Positions 1 through 5,299 of a stretch of 6,565 nucleotides of DNA are shown here, in pieces. A program made the position numbers and the translations under genes. The notes beneath the pieces were generated by a model, which saw nothing but the letters and a program-made list of their open reading frames with translations, was not told the origin of the DNA and ran no database searches. This DNA is from Syntrophomonadaceae bacterium (GTDB lineage: Bacteria > Bacillota > Syntrophomonadia > Syntrophomonadales > Syntrophomonadaceae), in assembly GCA_028698695.1 (NCBI GenBank), contig JAQVWB010000115.1:1-6565 (forward strand), written 5' to 3'. Positions within the stretch are counted from its first letter, which is position 1. Every line of letters starts with the position of its first letter.

Positions 1-1
1 A

Positions 2-235
2 GGATTATTACCTGGTTTTGTGGATGTAGTTTGTATTGTACCCGATCGACCGGGAATAATTGGAGAGCTGGGAAGAATTTTGGGCGAAGACAATATAAAT
101 ATAGTTGATATTGAGATTCTAAGGGTCCGTGAAGGTGATGGGGGAACCATTCGTCTGGGCGTTCCAAACCCGGCAGACGGAACCAGAGCAGTTGACGCGC
201 TGCAAAATTACGGAATAAAAGCCTGGCTGAGATAG
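2..235 (+). CDS. tyrA: Prephenate dehydrogenase, C-terminal ACT domain (5'-truncated)
   Basis: The reading frame is open from the left edge (frame of position 2) to the TAG at 233-235, so only about 77 C-terminal residues are visible. The GTG at 20 is an internal Val codon and not a start, because the frame continues upstream. The visible part reads as an ACT domain: a beta strand (VDVVCIVPD), the ligand-loop motif PDRPGIIGELG, then the strand NINIVDIEILRVRE and a closing helix. ACT domains at the C-terminus of Gram-positive prephenate dehydrogenases bind tyrosine and mediate feedback inhibition; the missing part would hold the NAD-binding and catalytic domains that convert prephenate to 4-hydroxyphenylpyruvate. 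The next gene, aroA, begins 9 nt downstream, which supports an aromatic amino acid role. Another ACT-containing enzyme cannot be fully excluded from this fragment. Confidence 0.8.
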   Translation, partial: GLLPGFVDVVCIVPDRPGIIGELGRILGEDNINIVDIEILRVREGDGGTIRLGVPNPADGTRAVDALQNYGIKAWLR

Positions 236-244
236 GAGACAAAT

Positions 245-1531
245 ATGCAACAAAGAATTAATCCCGTAAAAGCGTTGAGTGGTGATATTGAAGTAAGCGC
301 AGATAAATCCATTTCCCATCGGTCTGCGATGTTTGCAGCTTTAGCTCAGAGTGAAAGCCGGATTAAAAACTATCTGCTGGCTGAAGATACCCTTTCAACC
401 TGCCGTTGTATGGAGCAGTTGGGTGTAAAGATTGTACGGGATAACAATAACTTTATAATTAACAGTCCGGGAATAGAAGGATTAATGGAACCGGCTGCAG
501 TACTTGATTGTGGAAATTCAGGCACTTCTATGCGTTTAATGTCCGGTTTGCTGGCAGGAAGATCATTTAATTCGATTTTAAGTGGAGACGAATCGCTGAG
601 CAATCGCCCCATGCGCCGGATAATTGAACCGCTAACATCTATGGGAGCGCATATCTGGGGGCGCGAGAACAACAGCAAACCCCCACTGGCTATTCAGGGC
701 AGCAAGTTACGGGGCGGTAAGTTTAATATGTCAGTAGCCAGTGCTCAGGTAAAGTCAGCCTTATTATTGGCAGGGTTGCAGGCGGATAATCCTACTGTGA
801 TAATTGAACCACACCGTTCCCGTGATCACAGTGAACGCATGTTACAGGATATGGGGGCTGAACTCCGTATTGAAGATAATCAGATAACGTTGATCCCGGG
901 TAAATCATTGTCTGTTTGTGACTGGTCGGTACCAGGCGATATTTCTTCAGCAGCCTTTTTTCTCGTAGCAGCCACCATAGTTCCTGATTCAGAGTTAAGG
1001 ATCAGGCAGGTAGGTATAAATCCAACCCGTACCGGTATTATTCAGGCACTAACGAAGATGGGGGCCAATATAAAGATTGAAAACAACACCATTATTGCTG
1101 GAGAACCAGTTGCTGATTTAATTATTAAAAGTGCGCAATTAAAAGGAATAACCGTAAATAAAGAAATGATACCGGAAATGATTGATGAAATCCCGGTTTT
1201 GGCAGTTGCTATGGCGATGTCCCAGGGTGAATCCGTAGTACAGGGGGCAAACGAACTAAGGGTTAAAGAAACTGATCGTATTCAAGCCATATCTACTGAA
1301 TTAAGAAAAATGGGAGTAGATATTACTGAGCTGGAAGATGGATTTGTAGTACAGGGGAATCCAGAGGGCCTAAAAGCTGCTCAGGTATTTTCGTACGGAG
1401 ATCATCGTATTGCCATGAGTTTGGCAGTAGCTGCTCTGGTAGCGGATAAAACGACGGAAATATTATCATCAGAAGCTGTAAATATATCTTTTCCTGAATT
1501 TTGGGGTATTATGGAAAGTATTATTGCATAG
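245..1531 (+). CDS. aroA: 3-phosphoshikimate 1-carboxyvinyltransferase (EPSP synthase)
   Basis: This is the sixth shikimate-pathway enzyme: phosphoenolpyruvate plus shikimate-3-phosphate gives EPSP and phosphate in the cytoplasm. The 428 aa length is normal. Motifs seen: ADKSISHR (19-26, K21 binds substrate), GNSGTSMR (90-97, PEP/glyphosate loop), NRPM (120-123), SAQVK (166-170), RDHSE (193-197), VPGDISSAAFF (229-239), NPTRTG (259-264), DEIP with catalytic-type D314, KETDR with E342, and YGDHRIAMS (384-392). SAQxK, RxHxE and NxTR are the published marks of class II EPSP synthases; the fourth, GDK, reads ADK here. The ATG at 245 is set by AGGAG (234-238), 6 nt upstream, which overlaps the tyrA stop, so the two genes are probably translationally coupled. 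A hairpin terminator follows the stop. Confidence 0.97.
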   Translation: MQQRINPVKALSGDIEVSADKSISHRSAMFAALAQSESRIKNYLLAEDTLSTCRCMEQLGVKIVRDNNNFIINSPGIEGLMEPAAVLDCGNSGTSMRLMSGLLAGRSFNSILSGDESLSNRPMRRIIEPLTSMGAHIWGRENNSKPPLAIQGSKLRGGKFNMSVASAQVKSALLLAGLQADNPTVIIEPHRSRDHSERMLQDMGAELRIEDNQITLIPGKSLSVCDWSVPGDISSAAFFLVAATIVPDSELRIRQVGINPTRTGIIQALTKMGANIKIENNTIIAGEPVADLIIKSAQLKGITVNKEMIPEMIDEIPVLAVAMAMSQGESVVQGANELRVKETDRIQAISTELRKMGVDITELEDGFVVQGNPEGLKAAQVFSYGDHRIAMSLAVAALVADKTTEILSSEAVNISFPEFWGIMESIIA

Positions 1532-1558
1532 TATTGTACCAACCCCGAAAAGATTTTC

Positions 1559-1593
1559 TAATAGCCCTTCCCACGGAAGGGCTATTAATCTTT
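1559..1593 (+). terminator. Intrinsic terminator after aroA
   Basis: The left arm at 1559-1571 (T AATAGCCCTTCC) pairs perfectly with the right arm at 1575-1587 (GGAAGGGCTATT A), giving 13 bp around a 3-nt loop (CAC). The stem is strong, but the following tract (ATCTTT) is a poor U run, so termination may be partial. It lies 27 nt after the aroA stop and separates the aromatic genes from the cmk operon. Confidence 0.75.
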
Positions 1594-1605
1594 AAAGGTA
1601 AAATG

Positions 1606-1635
1606 TTTCCCCACCGGAAATCAATATGATAGAAT
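1606..1635 (+). promoter_or_regulatory. Candidate extended -10 promoter for the cmk operon
   Basis: TGATAGAAT at 1627-1635 fits an extended -10 (TGn followed by TAGAAT, 5 of 6 to TATAAT). The -35 is weak: TTTCCC at 1606-1611, with an 18-nt spacer, is the best I see. Position fits, being just after the aroA terminator and about 30 nt before the cmk start. This is motif-based inference only. Confidence 0.45.
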
Positions 1636-1665
1636 GTATAGGAAATTAGCTGGGTGGTACCAAAA

Positions 1666-2319
1666 ATGAAAATTGCTATAGATGGGCCGGCCGGAGCTGG
1701 AAAAAGCACTCTGGCCAGATGGCTGGCCGAGAAACTGAATTATATATACATTGATACCGGAGCAATGTACCGGGCTTTGACCTGGGAAGCGCTGCGCAAA
1801 GAAATCGATATACATAATGCTGCTATATTAGCTGAGCTTGCTCGCACTACTGACATTCACTTCACAATTGATTCCCGTTCGCAAAGAGTGATATGTAATG
1901 GAATAGATGTAACCGAACAAATCCGTTCTCCGGAAGTAAACTCGGCGGTATCACAAGTAGCTGCCCATGCAGAGGTACGACAATTAATGGTGAGTAAACA
2001 GCAACAAATGGCACAGGCAGTAGCAGTAGTAATGGATGGACGTGATATTGGTGAATGCGTGTTGCCTGATGCAAACTATAAATTTTATATTACTGCCAGT
2101 ATTGAAGAAAGAACCCGCCGCAGGGCAGCAGAGTTGAAATCCAGTGGATATGAGGTAAATGAACAAAACATAAGCCAGGAAATACAAAATAGAGATTATA
2201 ATGATACGCACCGTACAACCGGTGCATTAAAAGTCCTGGAAGATTCAATTATAGTAGATACCAGCAACCTTACTATTGAGGAAGCCTTGAATACTCTTCT
2301 GGAAATTATCGGAAGGTGA
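1666..2319 (+). CDS. cmk: Cytidylate kinase (CMP kinase)
   Basis: It phosphorylates CMP and dCMP with ATP, recycling nucleotides from RNA and phospholipid turnover. From the ATG at 1666 it is 217 aa, normal for the family. Motifs: P-loop GPAGAGKST (7-15), DTGAMYR (30-36, CMP site), DVTEQIRSPEV (81-91), DGRDIG (124-129), RRRAAEL (151-157, lid region), RDYNDTHR (176-183) and the C-terminal VDTSNLTIEE. I chose ATG 1666 because the family begins with MKIAIDGPAGAGKS and GGGTGG (1652-1657) lies 8 nt upstream. A GTG at 1654, with AGGAAA 8 nt before it, is an alternative that adds four residues (MVPK). In GRDIGECVLPDA the usual Thr-Val after GRDIG is Glu-Cys. plsC follows after 4 nt. cmk near S1 genes is a widely conserved arrangement. 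Confidence 0.96.
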   Translation: MKIAIDGPAGAGKSTLARWLAEKLNYIYIDTGAMYRALTWEALRKEIDIHNAAILAELARTTDIHFTIDSRSQRVICNGIDVTEQIRSPEVNSAVSQVAAHAEVRQLMVSKQQQMAQAVAVVMDGRDIGECVLPDANYKFYITASIEERTRRRAAELKSSGYEVNEQNISQEIQNRDYNDTHRTTGALKVLEDSIIVDTSNLTIEEALNTLLEIIGR

Positions 2320-2323
2320 AATT

Positions 2324-2914
2324 ATGTTCTATGCAATAATGCGTGCTTTGGCACGAGGGATATTTTTGATGCTGGGCATGAAGTCAGAAGGGCTGGATAA
2401 TATACCAAATGAGGGGGCAGTTATAATCGCAGCCAATCATGTCAGCGCATGGGACCCGATAGTAATTGGTGTAACTGTACAGCGTCCAATTAATTATATG
2501 GGAAAAGCTGAATTATTCAGAAACCCCCCGTTCGCTTTTATAATGAGTAATTTAAATGCTTTCCCGGTAAAAAGAGGATCTGCTGACCGGGCTGCATTAC
2601 GAAACTCTTTGGAGCTATTGAACGAGGGTAAGGTATTGGGTATATTCCCGGAAGGTACCCGAAACACGGACGGACTGGCCAAAGTACAGAATGGGACAGC
2701 TATGATTGCATTAAAATCAGGTGCTCCAATAGTACCAGTTGCATGTATCGGAACTGATACCAAAATCCCCTTAGGCTGGTTCAGACCTCTGGTAGTAAGA
2801 ATTGGTAACCCGATTTATATGGATGAATATGCCGGGGAAAAAATTAATTCAACTACTTTGGGTCAGGTGAGCGAAGATATAATGAGGGAAATTAATCGTC
2901 TTTTGTGTAAATAA
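2324..2914 (+). CDS. plsC: 1-acyl-sn-glycerol-3-phosphate acyltransferase
   Basis: It acylates lysophosphatidic acid at sn-2 to give phosphatidic acid, the precursor of membrane phospholipids, at the inner face of the membrane. The 196 aa length matches the short Gram-positive PlsC form. Motifs of the LPLAT family: NHVSAWD (38-44, the HX4D catalytic pair H39/D44), FPVKRG (80-85), FPEGTR (108-113, phosphate binding) and PIVPVACIG (135-143). The hydrophobic N-terminus (about residues 1-18, YAIMRALARGIFLMLGM) may sit in the membrane surface. The ATG at 2324 is preceded by GGAAGGTGA (2311-2319), which contains the cmk stop, so translation is probably coupled. The exact acyl donor (acyl-ACP, acyl-CoA) cannot be told from sequence. 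Confidence 0.94.
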   Translation: MFYAIMRALARGIFLMLGMKSEGLDNIPNEGAVIIAANHVSAWDPIVIGVTVQRPINYMGKAELFRNPPFAFIMSNLNAFPVKRGSADRAALRNSLELLNEGKVLGIFPEGTRNTDGLAKVQNGTAMIALKSGAPIVPVACIGTDTKIPLGWFRPLVVRIGNPIYMDEYAGEKINSTTLGQVSEDIMREINRLLCK

Positions 2915-2955
2915 AGAAGGATTTATTAATACTAATACGAAATATATATTAATTT

Positions 2956-2973
2956 GTGGAGGGTTAACGTTTG
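2956..2973 (+). promoter_or_regulatory. Ribosome binding site fixing the TTG start of ispH-rpsA
   Basis: GTGGAGGG (2956-2963) lies 7 nt before TTG 2971-2973. The peptide from this TTG (M-RIILARQAGFCAG) matches the usual IspH N-terminus, in which the first cluster cysteine is residue 12. No better in-frame start exists nearby. The 56-nt gap before it is very AT-rich. Confidence 0.85.
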
Positions 2974-4953
2974 CGTATAATTTTAGCCCGGCAGGCAGGT
3001 TTTTGTGCCGGAGTTAAACGGGCCATTGATATTGCTGAGAAGTGCTGTGACCAGGAGCATACTTTCTATTCTCTGGGACCGTTGGTAAACAACGATGAAG
3101 TAGTTAGATGCCTGGAAAGCAGGGGGATTATACCAATTAAGGGTCTGGAACAGGTAAATCCGCCTCATCGTTTAATTATTCGTTCCCACGGAGCTTCCCG
3201 TGATCTGCTGCTCGAGGCCCAATCCAAAGGAATAGAGATTATTGATGCTACCTGTCCACTGGTAAAGCAAGTGCATGAACTGGTTGCGTCGCTTCGAGGT
3301 GAAGGTTATGATATTGTAATATTTGGAGATATTAATCATCCTGAAGTTCAGGGTATATTAGGATGGTGTGATAATAACGCATTGGTAATTAATGATGTAA
3401 AACAGGTATCACAAATTAAACCGGGACAAAAAATAGGAATAGTATCACAAACCACTAAAGATGAAAATAAATTCTATGAACTGGTTGATGCAATTAAGCT
3501 CCAAGCCGGGGTAGTAAAAGTTTGCAATACCATCTGTGCTGCTACAAAAAAGCGGCAGCAAGCTGCCCGTGAGTTAGCTCAGGAAGCTGAGCTCATACTG
3601 GTAATAGGTGACAGGAAGAGTTCCAATACAACTACGCTTTTGCGGGAGTGCCAAAACACCGGGGTAAAATCATATCAGGTACAAAATGCTAATGAAATTG
3701 AGCCTGATTGGTTTGAGGGAGTTTCAACGGCAGGAATTACTGCCGGCGCTTCAACTCCGGATTGGATAATTAAGGAGGTAATGGATAGGATGACATTGTT
3801 GGAAGAAAACGACAACCAGGAAATTAATGAAGAAATCCAGACTAACGAGGAATCATTTGCCCATATGGAGGCTGAAATGGCTGATTTCACTACTCCTTCC
3901 CGAGGAGATATTATAAATGGAAAGGTTATTGAAGTCCGGGATGATGAAGTCATGGTAGACGTAGGCGGGAAATCAGAAGGGATTATTCCTCGGCGGGAAC
4001 TATCAGTTCAAGACATTGAATCTGCCCGTGACCTGGTAGCAGTGGGGGAAGAAATTGAAGTAATGGTTCTGAAGTGGGACGATGACGGGACGATTCTCTT
4101 GTCCAAAAAGAAAGTCGACTCACAAAAAGTGATGGATAATCTGGAAAAATATTTTAATTCCAATGAAGTGGTCGAAGGCACTGTAACTGGCAGCGTCAAG
4201 GGTGGGTTATTGGTAGATGTAGGAGTAGTAGCCTTTCTACCGGCATCCCATGTTGAAGATGGTTATGTCAAAAACCTAGATGACTATATCGGTAAAGATT
4301 ACAAATTCAAGATTATTGAGTTTAATCGCAACAAAAGACGGGGTTCCCAGGTGGTATTATCTCGTAAAGAATTGGTAGCCGGCGAAAAAGCCATATTAAA
4401 AGAAGCCTTCTGGCAGAATATTGAAGAAGGACAGACCAGAAAAGGTAAAGTTAAGAGAATAGTTGATTATGGAGTGTTTATTGATTTGGGTGGATATGAA
4501 GGCTTATTGCATGTTTCTGAACTGGACCATCAAAGAATTGATCACCCCTCCAGCGTCGTAAGCGAGGGAGAGGAGATTGATGTATATATTCTGGCCCTGG
4601 ACAGAGAGAAAGAGCGTGTATCACTGAGTCGTAAACAGTTGATTAAGAGCCCCTGGCAAGTTGTTTTGGAGAAATTTAATGAAGGCGATATAATTGAGGG
4701 CAAAGTAGTCCGTCTGGCACCCTTTGGCGCCTTTGTAGAAATTGAACCTGGAGTAGATGGATTGGTGCATATTTCTCATTTAGCTAACTACCGGGTAGAA
4801 AAACCGGAGGACATTGTACAGCCTGGTCAAGTGATTAATGTAAAGATATTAAGCATCGATGCGGAGCAGAAGAGAATTGGTCTTTCTATCAGAGAAGCTG
4901 CAGCAGATGATGAACGCGGCGACATAGATGAATATCTGGACAATCAGGAATAG
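2971..4953 (+). CDS. ispH-rpsA: Fused 4-hydroxy-3-methylbut-2-enyl diphosphate reductase / S1-domain protein
   Basis: The gene encodes 660 aa. Residues 1-279 are IspH, the [4Fe-4S] enzyme that reduces HMBPP to IPP and DMAPP in the last MEP-pathway step. Cluster cysteines are C12 (GFCAGV), C95 (DATCPLV) and C189 (NTICAAT). Active-site matches are H73 (RSHGAS), H123/E125 (NHPEVQG), SQTT (159-162), SSN (217-219) and GASTPD (259-264). N40 stands where His is expected. Residues 280-308 are an acidic linker. Four S1 (OB-fold) RNA-binding domains follow at about 310-381, 397-467, 484-554 and 570-642, as in four-domain Firmicute S1 proteins; repeats 3 and 4 are the most canonical (DYGVFIDLGGYEGLLHVSEL; PFGAFVEIEPGVDGLVHIS). 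IspH-S1 fusions are known in Clostridia, so this is not a sequencing artefact. Whether the S1 part works on the ribosome or as another RNA binder is open. Confidence 0.96.
   Translation: MRIILARQAGFCAGVKRAIDIAEKCCDQEHTFYSLGPLVNNDEVVRCLESRGIIPIKGLEQVNPPHRLIIRSHGASRDLLLEAQSKGIEIIDATCPLVKQVHELVASLRGEGYDIVIFGDINHPEVQGILGWCDNNALVINDVKQVSQIKPGQKIGIVSQTTKDENKFYELVDAIKLQAGVVKVCNTICAATKKRQQAARELAQEAELILVIGDRKSSNTTTLLRECQNTGVKSYQVQNANEIEPDWFEGVSTAGITAGASTPDWIIKEVMDRMTLLEENDNQEINEEIQTNEESFAHMEAEMADFTTPSRGDIINGKVIEVRDDEVMVDVGGKSEGIIPRRELSVQDIESARDLVAVGEEIEVMVLKWDDDGTILLSKKKVDSQKVMDNLEKYFNSNEVVEGTVTGSVKGGLLVDVGVVAFLPASHVEDGYVKNLDDYIGKDYKFKIIEFNRNKRRGSQVVLSRKELVAGEKAILKEAFWQNIEEGQTRKGKVKRIVDYGVFIDLGGYEGLLHVSELDHQRIDHPSSVVSEGEEIDVYILALDREKERVSLSRKQLIKSPWQVVLEKFNEGDIIEGKVVRLAPFGAFVEIEPGVDGLVHISHLANYRVEKPEDIVQPGQVINVKILSIDAEQKRIGLSIREAAADDERGDIDEYLDNQE
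3772..3792 (+). promoter_or_regulatory. Internal Shine-Dalgarno-like site near the end of the IspH domain
   Basis: AAGGAGGT (3772-3779) is an 8-base perfect anti-16S match inside the coding sequence. In-frame ATG codons follow at 3781 (too close, 2 nt) and 3790 (11 nt after AAGGAGG). They encode Met271 and Met274, at the end of the IspH domain. The bases also encode Lys-Glu-Val, so chance is possible. Confidence 0.35.
3867..3879 (+). promoter_or_regulatory. Internal ribosome binding site and start candidate for a stand-alone S1 protein
   Basis: GGAGG (3867-3871) stands 5 nt before the in-frame ATG at 3877-3879 (Met303), in the linker just before the first S1 domain. Initiation here would give a 358-aa four-domain S1 protein, close to the length of free-standing Firmicute S1 homologues. 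Spacing and location are good; use in vivo is inference. Confidence 0.45.
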
Positions 4954-4962
4954 ATTGCTATT

Positions 4963-4978
4963 GAGGTGATCCCAAGTG
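4963..4978 (+). promoter_or_regulatory. Ribosome binding site fixing the GTG start of the FmdB-type gene
   Basis: GAGGTGAT (4963-4970) is a strong anti-16S match 5 nt before GTG 4976-4978. The peptide from this GTG (MPIYEFECKDC) is the standard FmdB-family N-terminus, which settles the start. Confidence 0.85.
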
Positions 4979-5182
4979 CCGATTTATGAATTCGAGTGTA
5001 AGGATTGTAGCAATAAGTTTGATTTAATGATTCCCAATGCAGACAAAGATAAAGTGAAATGTCCTCAATGTGGTGCTGCTAACATAAAGCAACTAATATC
5101 ACTGTTCAATAGCAGCAGCGGGGGAAACAAATCTTCCAATATTCAGCCTGGTTGTGCCGGCTGCGCACAACAGGGGGGATGA
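4976..5182 (+). CDS. FmdB-family putative regulatory zinc-ribbon protein
   Basis: This small 68-aa protein starts MPIYEFECKDC, typical of the FmdB/CxxC_CXXC_SSSS family (zinc ribbon). Two CxxC knuckles (C8/C11 and C29/C32) should hold one Zn ion. A Ser/Gly-rich tail follows (SSSGGNKSS), ending in an additional CAGC pair (C60/C63). The family was named after a gene linked to formamidase regulation in Methylophilus, but its molecular role is poorly known; many members sit beside housekeeping genes. The gene begins 22 nt after the ispH-rpsA stop and ends 13 nt before a strong terminator, so it is probably the last gene of the cmk operon. Function beyond metal binding cannot be assigned. Confidence 0.88.
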   Translation: MPIYEFECKDCSNKFDLMIPNADKDKVKCPQCGAANIKQLISLFNSSSGGNKSSNIQPGCAGCAQQGG

Positions 5183-5195
5183 GGGGTTGGATTTT

Positions 5196-5219
5196 AAGCT
5201 GCCAGGAGGCAGCTTTTTT
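5196..5219 (+). terminator. Strong intrinsic terminator ending the cmk operon
   Basis: An 8-bp stem, AAGCTGCC (5196-5203) with GGCAGCTT (5208-5215), closes a 4-nt AGGA loop. It runs straight into six T residues (5214-5219). This is a textbook rho-independent terminator located 13 nt after the FmdB-type stop. Confidence 0.92.
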
Positions 5220-5226
5220 CCTTAGG

Positions 5227-5266
5227 TTATCAAGAGGGTTGTCAAGGGGACGGTTCTCCTGACAAC
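5227..5266 (+). repeat. Degenerate palindromic repeat, possibly REP-like
   Basis: GTTGTCA (5238-5244) is complementary to TGACAAC (5260-5266). Inside, GGGGA (5246-5250) pairs with TTCTCC-side bases if A5245 is bulged, with a small CGGT loop. The left arm is preceded by a similar 12-mer in tandem: TTATCAAGAGGG (5227-5238) then TTGTCAAGGGGA (5239-5250), 9 of 12 identical. The motif GGGGACGGTTCT resembles repeats I recall near REP-associated tyrosine transposase genes in Clostridia and Deltaproteobacteria, but this is from memory. It has no poly-T tract, so it is unlikely to be a terminator. Confidence 0.45.
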
Positions 5267-5299
5267 TTCTAACAACTAAGTAAGAAGGGTGCATCCATT

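Noticed and set aside
20..235. A stand-alone 71-aa ACT-domain protein starting at GTG 20.
   Set aside because: The frame is open upstream to the window edge, no Shine-Dalgarno is visible, and the segment matches the tail of prephenate dehydrogenase.
1654..1656. GTG 1654 as the cmk start.
   Set aside because: It is possible, with AGGAAA 8 nt upstream, but ATG 1666 gives the exact family N-terminus and a well-spaced GGGTGG; kept only as an alternative.
1652..1661. GGGTGGTACC upstream of cmk resembles the core of the T-box antiterminator sequence.
   Set aside because: A T-box leader needs a long Stem I and specifier region upstream and a terminator downstream. Only about 120 nt separate aroA from cmk, the terminator lies before the motif, and cmk is not an amino acid gene. 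The motif is better read as the cmk ribosome binding site.
2915..2970. An AT-rich gap with inverted repeat ATTAATA (2925-2931) / TATTAAT (2947-2953) and a TATATT that might be a promoter for ispH-rpsA.
   Set aside because: The -35 match is poor (TTTATT) and such repeats arise easily in AT-rich DNA. The genes can be served by the upstream operon promoter, so I do not call it.
5239..5267. TTGTCA (5239-5244) as a -35 box for a mobA promoter.
   Set aside because: It is part of the palindromic repeat, and no acceptable -10 lies 16-18 nt downstream (ACAACT at best).
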